Below are positions 47,148-60,169 of a DNA stretch of 64,000 bases, in pieces. Every line of letters begins with the position of its first letter. The stretch's first letter is position 1. The notes under the pieces were generated by a model. That model saw nothing but the letters and a program-made list of their open reading frames with translations. It had not been told where the DNA came from and did no database searches. The position numbers and the translations under genes are program-made. The stretch spans positions 2,889,825 to 2,953,824 of the forward strand of contig JAQFVV010000064.1 of NCBI GenBank assembly GCA_028023455.1. Reading direction: 5' to 3'. The DNA is from Epiperipatus broadwayi (lineage: Eukaryota; Onychophora; Udeonychophora; Euonychophora; Peripatidae).

Positions 47148-47492
47148 GTGGGTGCTGACATGTGATAAAACCAAATATTTTATTGCTTTGTTAATCTCAT
47201 TGGAAGAAACGGATTACTAAATTTAAACTAAAAAAAGAAACAAAATTCATCTCTCCAATAAATTAATACTGAAATGGTTTATGCACTTTTTATTTAAAAG
47301 CCTGGGAAATATAGCTTTTTTAATTTTTAAACAGCTACATAAATTACTTATTAGAAAACCTAATGTTTCAAATGAATGACACAAAATACTCAAATATAAA
47401 TTGATTTTTCCGTTCTGTGCAATTATTTATTTTTTAATTTGGCCCTCGTTATAGATAAACTTAACTTTTAATTAGTTCCTATCAACGTATAA
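43746..47492. other. Intergenic DNA, no gene seen
   Basis: No coding region supported; the frames at 44516-44710, 45931-46131 and 46550-46780 have no recognisable domain. A GC-richer patch starting TGTAACGGTCAG (43849-44100) recalls the patch at 33.77 kb, but no element ends were found. An (ATT)n microsatellite lies at 47114-47146. Confidence 0.45.
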
Positions 47493-47565
47493 CTTTTTTT
47501 TTCAGATATCAAATGCGTTGACCGGGAAGCGAATCCGGGCCAGCTGCTTCCGAAGCAGCTATGCA
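47493..47565 (-). mobile_element. tRNA-derived SINE, 3' part only
   Basis: The minus strand carries GCTTCGGAAGCAGCTGGCCC then GGATTCGCTTCCCGGTC and a short A-rich tail. The A-box half is missing. Confidence 0.7.
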
Positions 47566-49267
47566 AATAAAATTAAATATTAATTATCTCAAACTTATTT
47601 TCTATTTTTCAAACTGCTATGTTAAAATTAAAATGTTTAAATGCACCTTTTCTTTTATTTGACAAAACTTTAAACTAAAAAAAAAATATAGATGTTTCAG
47701 ACTAACAATTTTTTCTCAAAAAGCCCGAACTGATCATCATGTATGTCAATCGATATGTATTGGTACAGAGTGTCTGATGATAATCATTGGCAATAAAGTT
47801 TTTGAATACAGTGTTATTAAATCAGAAAACTGTTCACAGAATGATGTCAAAAAATGACTGTCATACTTCTTTTCAGCCATCAGTTTTGGTCCTGCTTATT
47901 TCTAGACGCTTATTTCTAGTCTTTGGGTGGAAGTGGTGAGGCTAAACTATGTTCCAAGACTTTATGCTCCTATGTAAATCGAAATAAGCAAAAGAATATA
48001 ATTTTTTTTTTATAAGTTAATGTGGTTCTTTAATGGATATTGATGACAAATCCTAAGAGATTAGATGTCATCTATCTAAATGTGTTTTAAAAATAACTAA
48101 TTAATTGAGCAATTAATTAATGCTTCTAATTAGTATTAATTCTTTAAATGTATACCTTTACATCAAGTTTAAGTCCATATCAGGTGAAATTTGAAATTTT
48201 TTCATACATAATCTAGTCAGATTTTTCTCTTCAGATAAATGAACCACGAGACCAGCTCAAATAAGCATTCAGCAAAGGTTGGAAGAAACTACATATTATT
48301 ATTTAAAGAATAAATGTTTCAGATTTTCTGACTTGTGTAGGAATAACACTGGGTGGCCATTTAAAGTATGGTGCAGGTCTGTCACAGTCCATAATTTGTG
48401 TGTGTTGAAACTATGGTTGCCTTCATATATTTGGAAATGGTAAACAATTTGATATCAGTTAGATACAGTTCATTAGTCAAATAATTCCATCAGTTTTTCT
48501 AAGTCAATTAATCCTTGTGAATTTTAAAAAGGTGTTTAATTTTTACAAATAAAATATCTTTGTTGCTCAGACATTCAAGAAATTTGAACTCTGGAAGTGT
48601 CAATACCACTGACTAAATTATGCCAACTTTTATTTTAGATTATTATTAATTGTTAAAATAAGATTCAGTAAGAAATACTGGAGTTTATATAAATCTCTCA
48701 CAGGGGGTCACATATTTTCAGCAGAAGAAGAATATATGACATATGAATATACATAAAATATCAGTAAAACTAAAAAATGTTTAATTAAACACATTTATCA
48801 ATGACAAAATAGTTTCTTATATCTGATTATGTGATTTATTGGAAAATAGACTTGATATCTAAAGTGAAATCCTGAACACAGTATGACCAGTATGCCTTGT
48901 TTTAGGATTAGTGGGGATAGGATTTTAAAATACTGCTACAAATAGTCATGGGGTAGTTATGCCTCATAGTGTTCTGTAGTGAAGCTCTCATACACCAGAA
49001 AAACAGCTTTCAAAAAATCATTTACATAATTTAAACATTTAGGTGAATCCAGAAAAATCTGCTTCATCTTATCAGAAATTATTATGTATATTAAATTTAA
49101 AGCAAGTATTTATAACAACTTGAGTTCAAGATTGTGATAGATTATGAAATTTGAATTGTCACTGAACTCATGATCAAGCTGAATCAACAACAACATACCA
49201 TTATATAGCCTTAATTCTTTAAGAATTAATTATGTGGAGTGTCTTAAATTATTTTATGGCACTATAT
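47566..49267. other. AT-rich DNA, no gene seen
   Basis: Nothing recognised. Confidence 0.5.
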
Positions 49268-49450
49268 AATCATCATCATCATTTTCAATGACTATTAATG
49301 CAAATAATAGACCTCTCCAAGATTAACTAAGTTTCTTCCTGATCTATAGCTCTCTTTTCCCCCCATCATATTAGCAAACGTTCTTATTTTATTTATTTAA
49401 TCTCATATATGAATTAAAATTTTGCAATCTCTTGTGATCTAATTAAAGCC
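49268..49450 (-). mobile_element. RTE retrotransposon 3' fragment, minus strand
   Basis: The reverse complement matches the last ~180 bp of the 36.8 kb RTE. It reads CAAGAGATTGCAAAAT, then GAGAGCTATAGATCAGGAAG, AATCTTGGAGAGGTC and a terminal GATGATGATGAT. 5' truncated and diverged. Confidence 0.78.
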
Positions 49451-49885
49451 TCATTTATATATTAAGTACTGTTTATTTAGATCTTGCATGATACATATTG
49501 TATATAAAAGCCTTAAATATTGATTACAATGTTTGCAAACACATTGTATTAGATACATTTTTTCTTTTTTAATATACCAGAATTTTTATTTTTTTAAAAA
49601 GTTACCTGCACGATTAGGGATCGTTATACTAATTCTATAATATATACCCTGACACTGTTGATAAATAGCAAGTGCTTTATAGCTGCAACAATAAGGGTTG
49701 AATAAGATATTATTGAAAACGTGTGCTTTTTAATTCTAAATAATTTCTTATAAATAATATAACAGTTTGAATTTTTAAAAAAAGAACTTCAGTATAGACT
49801 GTTTTTCAGCACAATGGTTAACAATTTTGCAGAAGAATATAAGCCTTCAATTTCAGGTTCATTTTTCTACCTTTGCACAGTAAAA
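49451..49885. other. AT-rich DNA, nothing seen
   Basis: No feature recognised. Confidence 0.5.
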
Positions 49886-50385
49886 NNNNNNNNNNNNNNN
49901 NNNNNNNNNNNNNNNNNNNNNNNNNNNNNNNNNNNNNNNNNNNNNNNNNNNNNNNNNNNNNNNNNNNNNNNNNNNNNNNNNNNNNNNNNNNNNNNNNNNN
50001 NNNNNNNNNNNNNNNNNNNNNNNNNNNNNNNNNNNNNNNNNNNNNNNNNNNNNNNNNNNNNNNNNNNNNNNNNNNNNNNNNNNNNNNNNNNNNNNNNNNN
50101 NNNNNNNNNNNNNNNNNNNNNNNNNNNNNNNNNNNNNNNNNNNNNNNNNNNNNNNNNNNNNNNNNNNNNNNNNNNNNNNNNNNNNNNNNNNNNNNNNNNN
50201 NNNNNNNNNNNNNNNNNNNNNNNNNNNNNNNNNNNNNNNNNNNNNNNNNNNNNNNNNNNNNNNNNNNNNNNNNNNNNNNNNNNNNNNNNNNNNNNNNNNN
50301 NNNNNNNNNNNNNNNNNNNNNNNNNNNNNNNNNNNNNNNNNNNNNNNNNNNNNNNNNNNNNNNNNNNNNNNNNNNNNNNNNNNNN
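49886..50385. other. Assembly gap, exactly 500 N
   Basis: A run of exactly 500 N. The round number means the true gap size is unknown; it marks a scaffold join. Translations that span it are meaningless. Confidence 0.99.
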
Positions 50386-51063
50386 ATAAACAAGAACATG
50401 AAGTTATGGACCAAGAAAATTGCCAGGCTCACAGAGACTACATAAAAAAGATAAAATTAATATAATCAATCAGACTTTTCACTTGGAGAGATAAAGCTAC
50501 TTTCGTTTAGAATTTCATGCAGAAAACCATTGATTCAAATTCCTTCATAGAAGCATTAACAGATTTCATTTACATCCAACCACTATCTTTATAGTAGAGG
50601 AAAAAGCTGGTATTAGACATGAAGATAAAGTATTAGTATAAAAGATCAGGCAACTCAGTAATAAACAACAATAGAAAAAAGCTATAAAGCAGAAAGTAGT
50701 TTTTAATACTAATTTTTTTTATGATGGAAAACTTTTCTATAAAAATAACTTCAATACAACATGTTGCTTGCAACCACAATATTACATCCATGCTCCTGAA
50801 ATTTTAGTCCTCTCACTGAAAATGTGCCCTACCATGCCTTAATATTAATAGCAGTTAATAGTCTGAAAATGATCATGATGTAAAGCCTAATCTGGCCTAG
50901 TAATCTGATGTAAGTTTATTCCTTACTCAAAAGGCCCTTACATATTAAAAAAAAGAAGTATACAAACTTCGAGATCAAGAAACTAAATAGTGTAATAAAG
51001 AAATATGAAAAGATTCCTGTCTGGAGATCAATAAACTTACAAATTATTAAATCTGCAGTAAGT

Positions 51064-51140
<77 letters not shown>

Positions 51141-54100
51141 AACAATTTTTAATCAATTGCCATTTGTAACAATATTTATCAATTAATATCAATATGTATT
51201 TGTAATTATTAAATTAATATAAAAGATATGTACTTGTAACTATAATTTGTAGCTATTTTAATATGTCACATTTGTAACCATAATAAATATTTAGATAGGG
51301 GAAATTATTAATTATTAGATATATGCCTATCCAATCTGTACCATGTAACTATATCAATTCATAATAGCATAGATAAAGAAATTATAGAATCACTGTGCCA
51401 CTTGAAAATATCAGCATTAAAGATTCTTGGTATTTATTTATATATTGGGGCAGTCATTTGAACAATAAAACATACTGGCCATTGTCATCTAATAAAAATA
51501 ATATTAAATATAGCAACTGAATAAAAGTACCCACTGTGAGATTCCTGGAGTGCCTTATGCTTATCTCCAATACTAGGTTCTTCTAACAAAGAATCCTTCC
51601 TATCCTTCTTTCCAAATATATAAGACCATTCATGGTCATATGCACACACGGGTGCTATTCATGACAACTTATAAAAAAATATATTTTATAAAACTAATAT
51701 TATGAAGTTGGAAAGGGATGATATCACTCTTTATTCAGTTTAGCTAAGTACATGTGTTTTCCCATGAGCGCCACTAGATTGTTTTCAATCTAGATAAGTA
51801 TCTATTTATAGTGTACTTGAGTTCAAACTCATTCAGTACATATTTATTACACATGACTTGGATGACTATTGAACAAAAATGACATTCTTACATTTTATCT
51901 ATATTGATAAAATTACAAGATCCCAATATTACCAAAGTTTATACTATAGATCAAAGATTCTTATAGACATTGCTAGCTCATTAGCGTATATTGATGAACA
52001 GACATGTATAATCCTATTAATGGCTTCCAAACAAGCATGTGAAGACCATTATTGATATTGATGGCCATTTAACTAAATTATTTATCACAATAAAGGTAAT
52101 AATGATGATGATGATAATAATATCATAATAATGATAATAATAGTGATGATGATACCAGCCATGGCTTATCAATAAACTCACAACAATAAATTCATCTTTA
52201 TAAACTTATAGGCATCTATTAAAATTATCATATTTCATACTGGGATTTAATAATACTAATGGTGATGATTGATCATCATGAATCTCTTTGCATAATATTC
52301 AATTTTCTATAAACCCCTATTTACTAAAATATATTCATTACGCTAAACATTAAATTTAATGATTATAATTTATTAATGATGATTGATGGCGATCATAACT
52401 TTTATATAGTATTATTTGAAACATTTTTAACTAATAACATGATATCCATCTTTGATGAGGATGATCTAAATTCATGGACACAACACAATTTTAGCTTTCT
52501 ATGTTGAACTATAATTATCAAAATTTGGTTATTCTCAAGCATAATCCTTAAATACTCAAATATCAACATTCTAGTTTACCTATTATTTTGCGGACGCTTA
52601 ATATTTGCAAGTGATTGCTCAATATATACGAATGGTAATACTTAATAACTGCGAGCAATGATGATGAATTAAAATGATAGAATTAAGACAAAAAAAAAAA
52701 AACAACACAATATTCTTAATAATAACTCGGAAACCAATTAAGATATATAATTATATTTTATTAACACTACTACTCTTTCTTTCCTTTTTAAAGTCAAATC
52801 GACAATTAAATAAATGGCTTATTAATATAAAAATTTACATAAGTATAAGCGAATAAACTTAATATATAGGTTTGTCATTTTTCTTGATATCTCAAAATAA
52901 GCTGACTTAAATCAATATTAGAAAAAAAAATACATATTCTATAAATGCTTATTTAAGACTTTTCTTACTTATCATATCATAAAATAAATTTCAGGTGAAA
53001 CTTGTATGTGTTATTTCATTTCCATTCAAATGTAATGCCCTACTTTTTAATTTACCATTTTAAACTAATCATATATAACCTATTCTTTGATGTGTTTGGA
53101 TAAGCAGTTACACATTCACGCATTCGGTAATGTTAACATATATGTTTAAAATGTATACCCAAAAATTACATATATAAAAATATCTTTTTCTTTTGCAACC
53201 TTATAGCGAAAAAAAATAAAATACATATATTAACTTTTAATATGCAACAAGATAAAATAAAAATAAAAAACATTATAAATGCATATATCTATAGGTTGCT
53301 CATTATCATTAACAACTGAAGAACAATTAAAAAAAAAAAACATTTCAACATTACAATATATAATAAAAAAAATAATGAAAAATTTAAGTTTAAAGATTTA
53401 AACTATGTTTGTGCTATGTTGTGAGATATTGCAAATAACTATAGATAAACAAGTCTTTAATGTTTCTGTATCAAAAAAGAAAATTGCTTTGACCAGTAAA
53501 TTAAGGTTTACTTTTAATAAGTAAAAGAATAAAATCGGTTAAAGAAAGTTCATATTTACCCGTCTACTTTTTACTTCTTATTAATGTCCTGAATTTGAAT
53601 TTTCAGACTGCTTTTCTTTGCTCACCAACAACAACAACAACAAAAAAAAGAAAGTTATTGCAGATACTTTTAAGATAATGCTGAATCAATTGACTTTCTT
53701 GTTTCTTCAATTCCATTATTATTCACTGTTGATTGGCTTCCTTCTACCATTTAAAAAAAAAAGTTATTATAAGTACTTTGAATAAGTAGGTACCGGTGGA
53801 TTTGCTTGTCTCTCTTCTTTAAAAAAATAATTGCTGTTGACACTTTAGATGATTGAGGTAAATCAACAAAAATTTGATTTATGGCTTCAAACTTGGTTCT
53901 ACATGGCTGTTATGGATTTTCTCTTCCTCCTATTTCCTCTTCTCCATTCATTTGAAGGTAATGAGCTTTTAATAAGCAAGGAACTAGAAACAAAGCATTC
54001 CATATAGCTTGTGTGGTTGGCTTCAAAATCTATAATTTTGTTGGTTATTACTGGATACATGATTTCATAGACAGATCAGCGATTTTGACTCATTCTGTAT

Positions 54101-54445
54101 TAACCAGGAAGCAGAAAAAAATGGTTTAGCAATGCAGAGGCATTGTATTTTGCATAACCAAATATGTTAATATCATTTTTATAATTATTACTAACTTATA
54201 ATAAATTCAATCTTGTTCCATTTCTCTCCTATTCTTTAATATTGCTTGAAAATTGCTTTATATAAACGCACATTTCATTTGCTCTTTTTTTTTCAACTTT
54301 CAAGGAGTGAAAAAAAAAATTAAAGCGTTCACTCTCTTTTAAAAAAAAAATCCCCGCTTACATTTCTGCTTAAGAATAATAACAAGGAAGGACCGACTGA
54401 GTTGAGTCTCAAAATAATAATCATAATTTGAGTGACTCTCACTCT
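50386..54445. other. AT-rich DNA with microsatellites, no gene seen
   Basis: No coding region recognised. It contains a (TA)n tract at 51066-51138 (listed separately), a GAT/AAT microsatellite at about 52096-52155 and (CAA)n at 53625-53645. Confidence 0.5.
51066..51138. repeat. (TA)n microsatellite, ~36 repeats
   Basis: Uninterrupted TA dinucleotides, the longest pure tract in the window. Confidence 0.95.
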
Positions 54446-54570
54446 AAAAAAAATTTATGACCGACTGATCATCTCTCTAAACAAATTTATGATTAACTGA
54501 TCATCTCTTTAAAAAAATTTATGACTGACTGATCATCTCTTTAAAAAATTTAAGACTGACTGATTAAAAA
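54446..54570. repeat. Minisatellite, ~33-bp unit, four copies
   Basis: The unit AATTTATGACTGACTGATCA plus TCTCTTTAAAAA is repeated about four times with few changes; the last unit is shortened. Confidence 0.85.
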
Positions 54571-55058
54571 AATTGTTTTAATCATTTATATCGCGAATTT
54601 CAACCAAAGAAAAAAAAACATCTGGAAATCTTTATCTTAAAAAAAAATCAAAGCTTCACAAGTTTGACTTAAAATTGATGCTATCGTTATCTACATCAAA
54701 GCACCTCTTTTGTAAAAATAATCTTAAGATACAGATAACAACAAAGCTGGCCATCCATAGCCATCAGAAATAAGTGTAAAAGCATCTTTGTGTTTGTACA
54801 GATCTATTCATTGTTTCACACGTGTACAATTTTTATCTCCTAATCTAACAATTTTACACCTTTCTGATTTACTCTATTTTAACAAAATGAAAGTTAAATA
54901 AATTTAACACATATTATTTAATAAAAAAAATATTATATAATAAATCACAAAAAGAACTGCTTATTCATAATAATAAATCTATACATATAAATCTCTGTAT
55001 GTATAAAAGAATAAAAAAAAAATTTTTTTTTTTAAATAATTGAATACTATATATATCT

Positions 55059-55094
<36 letters not shown>

Positions 55095-55302
55095 GTGTTC
55101 TTATGCCTAACTTTTTTTTCTTACTATATTTGTAAAATATTTTTTTATTATTATTCATCTCATTTTTACAATTTCATAGATTACTATAATACACAGGGAT
55201 TTGATTTATTGGAAATATATATATAATTTAATGTTTTAATGGATGCTGTAGATGGTAAATATTTTAATAAATGGGATTCCAAATTTAATACCAGTTAAAA
55301 TT
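54571..55302. other. AT-rich DNA, no gene seen
   Basis: A (TA)n tract at 55062-55092; nothing else recognised. Confidence 0.5.
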
Positions 55303-55475
55303 CTGCAGCCCTAATCTTGCTAACCTAGCAGCCAATCAAACCTAGTTGTGCAAGGCTGAGAAAAATAATACACTGTCAACATTATGATGCAATTATAGTA
55401 CTGACAATTACCATTTTTCTCAGCCTTGTGCAACTAATCTTTATTGCTATTAGTTTAGTAAGATCATGACTGTAG
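55303..55475. repeat. Inverted repeat, ~63-bp arms
   Basis: Arms at 55303-55366 and 55413-55475. The inner 20-odd bases pair well (AGTTGTGCAAGGCTGAGAAA), the outer part less. A MITE-like hairpin of unknown family. Confidence 0.75.
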
Positions 55476-55570
55476 ATTTTTAAATAGTATAATAAGGGAA
55501 TTCCTGTTTATTGAAATATATATATAAACTTATTCATTACAAAAAACAAGTCTGAATATTTGTATTTAAT

Positions 55571-56003
55571 TGTATTTATGTATTAGACTATTTCCATCAT
55601 CTAATATGAGTATTGAATGTCTTTTGAAAAAAATTAACTTTATTTAAATATTTCAAATACATAATAGCACACAGGTTAGTATATGTACGACGTTTCGAGA
55701 GAGATTCTTCTCACTTTTTCAGATGTTGCTTGCCAGATCTGTGACAATACCGGTACCCTTAGATTCTTGATTATTAAATTTTAATGTAATGCTCTAATCA
55801 ACGGAGCCATCCATGCTAGTGCTGTCACTGATCAGGCCAGCAACACATGAAAAAGAAGGGAGAATAATATCCCTCAAAAAATTGTGCATATACTAACCTG
55901 TGTGCTATTGCTAACTGTTGAATGTATTTCGAATATTTAAATATTTCTAAAGACATTCAATACTCATATTAGATAATGAAAAAAGTCCAATATATAAATA
56001 CAA
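55571..56003 (-). repeat. Foldback element, ~117-bp arms, PLE-like motif in loop
   Basis: Arms at 55571-55687 and 55883-56003 share AATATGAGTATTGAATGTCT and CACACAGGTTAGTATATG. On the minus strand, next to an arm, CUGAAAAAGUGAGAAGAA leads into UCUCUCUCGAAACGUC. This has the layout of a hammerhead or PLE end, but G8 is lost and helix I does not pair. The loop also has GGCCAGCAACA and GGCAAGCAACA strings in opposite orientation. Non-coding. Confidence 0.75.
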
Positions 56004-56366
56004 CTAAACCACCATCATCACAAACTTTCAGGAAAACATTAAGTCTAAATATGCTATTAAAATATATCACATCTCAAAGAATTGTTTAAATGACTCTATA
56101 AATAATGTTCTTCATTTTTTATATCAATGCCAACCTATTTTGTCAGATAAAAGATCATCTTCTGTCTAACACAATAGATTGTCATTGACATTACAAAAGG
56201 TGAGCCTTGCTTACAAGTTCATTGACCTGAGTCTTTAGGAATCTGGCTTATGACCTATCTTAGTATCATAATCAGGTTTGTTTGGCATGAATAAGTTTAT
56301 ACTCTTAGCATTACTTATTTGATAAGAGTTTTAATTAAGGATTTGTTCATTAAAAATCGTTACCAT

Positions 56367-56397
<31 letters not shown>

Positions 56398-56589
56398 AAT
56401 AATATAATTTGTACATACGAATTAACGCATAGCATATTGAATTGATTTTAAAAGGTCCCTTATACCTTTTTTTAATTTAGTTGAAAAATTTATGCAAATA
56501 TTTTTTCAGATATGTCAGTTTAGAATTGTAATTTATAATATCTGTCTGTGCATATAACCATGATCACCATTTATGATGCTTACATAAAG
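56004..56589. other. AT-rich DNA, nothing seen
   Basis: A TA/TG dinucleotide tract at about 56368-56396; otherwise nothing recognised. Confidence 0.5.
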
Positions 56590-56830
56590 TGTTAAAACAG
56601 TGACAAACTCTCTATGCAGCATAGCTTTATGGTTAACTAAAAAAGTAAAAGGTAACTGCCGAAGGGTTGCCAGAAGCTAAGTAGTCATTAGATAGGGTGT
56701 CCATTGATTACAATGGCTTACAATGGGTGGTGCTACTGTAGGGAGAGTTCGTCATTTTTAACCACTTCGGTATATATAGAAAATAGTGATCCTATGATGT
56801 GTAGTGATTTAATAGCATTTCTACACATGG
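56590..56830 (+). repeat. Diverged foldback copy, hammerhead family 2
   Basis: Ends GACAAACTCTCTATGCAG and GTAGGGAGAGTTCGTC are inverted. The inside has GGTTGCCAGAAGCTAAG and TCCATTGATTACAATGG as in the 2.7 kb copy. The hammerhead core region is deleted. The flank GTGATCCTATGATGTG matches the family flank. Confidence 0.65.
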
Positions 56831-56949
56831 GATGATAGTGACTATGGTTATTAAAGAACCAAAGACACCAAAATGTCTACAAACTGAACAGAGTTCATAT
56901 CTGCATGGCTATGCAAGTGAATAAAACTTGGATTAAAAATATTATCTGT

Positions 56950-57220
56950 TACTTAAAAAGTAAAAGCCAGCTTCTGGAGGATTGCATTAGATCCTAAGAT
57001 CTAGGTGCAGTGCTTTCAAATACAAGGCTATTTACTAATGGCAGCTACTAGTTAGAAATTAGTTTGGTGGTATTGGACAAATAGGCAATAGACAAGATTT
57101 TATGCACAAATCTTCCATCCATTAATTTCTAGGGTTTGCACTGGTTCACACTACTGTATAGAGAATTTGTTACTATTTTAACAGTTTGTGTAAGTATAGG
57201 AAATTGTGATCATGTGATCT
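56950..57220 (+). repeat. Diverged copy, hammerhead family 2
   Basis: It shares GAGGATTGCATTAGATCCTAAGATCTAGG, read in two overlapping pieces, with the 2.7 kb copy. It then carries a hammerhead remnant (ACUAAUGGCAGCUACUAGUUAGAAAUUAGU region, 57033-57065) with a broken core, and TATGCACAAATCTTCC. It ends near ACTACTGTATAGAGAATTTG, followed by the family flank. The frame at 57136-57360 overlapping it is incidental. Confidence 0.7.
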
Positions 57221-58206
57221 TCATGTCACCTTACAATCATTTTTTATCCTTTCTATATGTTTCTGCTACAGTATATATAATTTTAAAATATATATTTAAA
57301 CTTCTATTCCGTCACACATTTTTGAAACATGTAAATAAAACAGCTAAAAAATATAAATGACACCCAAGATATACAACATTTGGCTCAAGTTAATAGTATA
57401 TATATATATATTTAAAAATAAATGATCTTGTGATGCATTAGTTCAGCATCTATTTGCTACGCCCATACCTGATTTTTAAATCTTGGTGATGCTAAAACCT
57501 TTTCAGATTGTTGGGGATTTTAAAAACTCTAAGACCTTTTTTAACAGAATTTCCATAGCCAATCAAGAAAGTCATTTTGTGCGTTGGTCACTTAAGAAGT
57601 ATCTAGCAATTAAACAAATAATATGTTACATTTGACTCTCTTTTAACATATGATTCCAAGAGCTCTTTTCTGTACTCTCTTCCAGAGATACAATTGTAAG
57701 CTGAGCAGAGAGTTCTGAAATAGAACCTGTTCTTGAAAAATAGTAAGACAATAAAAAAGAAAAGTCTCTCCGTCATTAATAGTTAACAGTTAAAGTTTTC
57801 CTTCTCGTTATACTTTTGCCGAGGACATTTGAGAATCTTTTGCCTTCCCAAGGTCTTTATGTATGTTTTTAATTTATAGTAAAATTGTATAGAAAATAAC
57901 AGCAGTAGGAAATGCATGAACTTGAGAGTAATCTATTCAAAGTACATAGTCTAGAGCAAAGTTACCAACCAAAATAGCCATTTAAATAAGAAAATAAAAG
58001 ATAAAATTAAAACTGTATATATAAAATTGTTGTTATATACTACTCAATTTATTTTAAATAAAAACTAAAATAAAAATTTTTAAAAGCATAGAATAAAAAT
58101 ATAACAGCATATTCTTTCATCATCTTTAGGCCACTTATTAGTAAGTAATAATAGATGCAAAATGATAGTGCTTATTAAATTCTTATTCTGTGCTATATAT
58201 ACAATA
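57221..58206. other. AT-rich DNA, nothing seen
   Basis: No feature recognised. Confidence 0.5.
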
Positions 58207-58248
58207 CATCCAGACTAGTTTCAGTCTTATTTCTTTCATCACTGAGGA
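58207..58248 (-). ncRNA. Hammerhead-like remnant, family 2-related
   Basis: On the minus strand UCCUCA is followed by GUGAUGA (core C3 changed to G). A stem II region of AAGAAAUAAGACU pairs poorly. GAA, helix III ACUAGU and cleavage base C are intact, then UGGAUG. It shares GAAACUAGUCUGG with family 2. Predicted inactive. Confidence 0.5.
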
Positions 58249-60169
58249 TCTTTGGATTTTGGAATAACACCCTGAACCTATAGAATCGTAATGCATCCTC
58301 ATCCAAACACCCTATAATTTTATCTCTCTGTTATACTATCAAGTTATCAGCCTAAATCAAAAAATGTATAAATGTTATTATTCTAAGCCAACGTGATTGG
58401 TATTCATTTATATCTGAAAACCAGATCAGTTTCTATATATTATGATGTCCTTAATTTTTTGATAACTATGGGACCTCTACCCTGTGATCAAGATTTGGTA
58501 TAAACTAATATCATGGAGTGAACCTGGAGTGATGGGAAATCATCATCAACCCCAAGTAAATACAAAATCAATAATTTATAAAAGTATCTATTTGAAGTAT
58601 ATTCAAAAAGAGCATGAGATTATAGAATCTCATAGATCAGCCAGTCAACAGTAACTAAAATAACTATACATTAATCATATATCAACCAGCATTATAAATA
58701 AGTAATTATAAGTAATACTAATACTCAAAATAATCACTCATCATCATGAATGATCCACAATAAAGTATAATAAAATCTGTACAATAAATCAACAGTCCAT
58801 CTTGTGACTGGATTGGAAATGGGTCTTCTGTAGACCAAGCTAACTATTGAACCTTTGCCATCTTGAGCAATTATTTAAACATAACTTAGATGCACCACTT
58901 AAGTGCTCATCCATCAGAATACATGAAAATCAAACAATAATGCTGGGATACAAAAACATGCTGATCATCATCAATGCTCAGGTCACTTTTACTGGCCAAC
59001 TATAAACTTAACTTCTAATAAGACTAAACTAAAATAAAATATAGTGCATGGGCTTTAAAGAATATTCTCTTTTGCACCAACCAGGATGATGATTGATCAT
59101 CTCTGGATGCCCAAAAGCACTAATATACATCCCCATATATATATTCATCCTGTGCACGAATCTAGCTCAGAGAACCAACCTCTATTACTGTATGTGACCA
59201 ACAAATGATGATTTAATACAATTTTTAATAATTGAATACAAATTTATTAACAATAAAAATAAAAATTTGAAGTTAAAGACTATGTGGCTATACATATAAA
59301 TTAAGTCTTATACAATAAAAAAAAATATCACATTGGTGATTTATGTAATTACTATTCAAAATTCAAATTGTTACATTGATTTACATATATGTGCGCAAAG
59401 ACATGCGATTTCTAATATACTATTAATATATTCAATAATAACAAAAAATGATCAAAATTTGCATATATGTTCTATTTGACAAGCATTGACATATATGCGC
59501 ACACATAAATATGCAGTACAATTGACTTATAGCACAAACATCATATAAAATAATAAATGCATGATTAACCTTTTACAGTTGCATATAAAAAAAATACTAT
59601 AAATGTTTAAAAATTTATTTATGTGTGTGTGCATGTATTCGCACACTGACAAAAAGTTACATATTTTAATTTGTTACAATAATATTATATTTTCACAATT
59701 AATTTCTTAGGAAAATATGCATAAATTTCATACATATACCTGTTTATAAACAAAATATAGATATAATTTAAAATTATTTATCAGTTTATGGGTTCTCTTT
59801 TTTTTTTTCTTAAAAAAAGGTACAGTCAATTTTTGACAGTTTAAATTAAATTATAGAATCAGGATTCTTTACTTTTTTTTTTTAATATAATTTTTTTAAA
59901 ATAATGTCAGAGAGGATTATTGTTCAAAAACGTCTCTTTTCCCTTTAAAACCAGATGGTCAAGGAATTATTCTTGACTCTTAATTATAATTCAAGCAAAA
60001 TTACTTTATATTCTTTTAAAATATATAAATTTTTAACCGACTTAAAAATAATATTGTTCTATATATGTCTATTTTTACATGAATTATTTTAAAATAACTC
60101 AACAGCTGTATATACGTTTATCTATGCTTCTCTGCATATAGCTGAAACAGCATACATATAATTAATTTT
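58249..60169. other. AT-rich DNA, no gene seen
   Basis: No coding or recurrent sequence recognised. Confidence 0.45.

Noticed and set aside
47770-47800. CUGAUGA on the plus strand
   Set aside because: No GAAA box or pairing arms within hammerhead distance.
49814-50445. Open frames of 190-204 codons around 50 kb on both strands
   Set aside because: They are made of the N gap; only a few real codons flank it.
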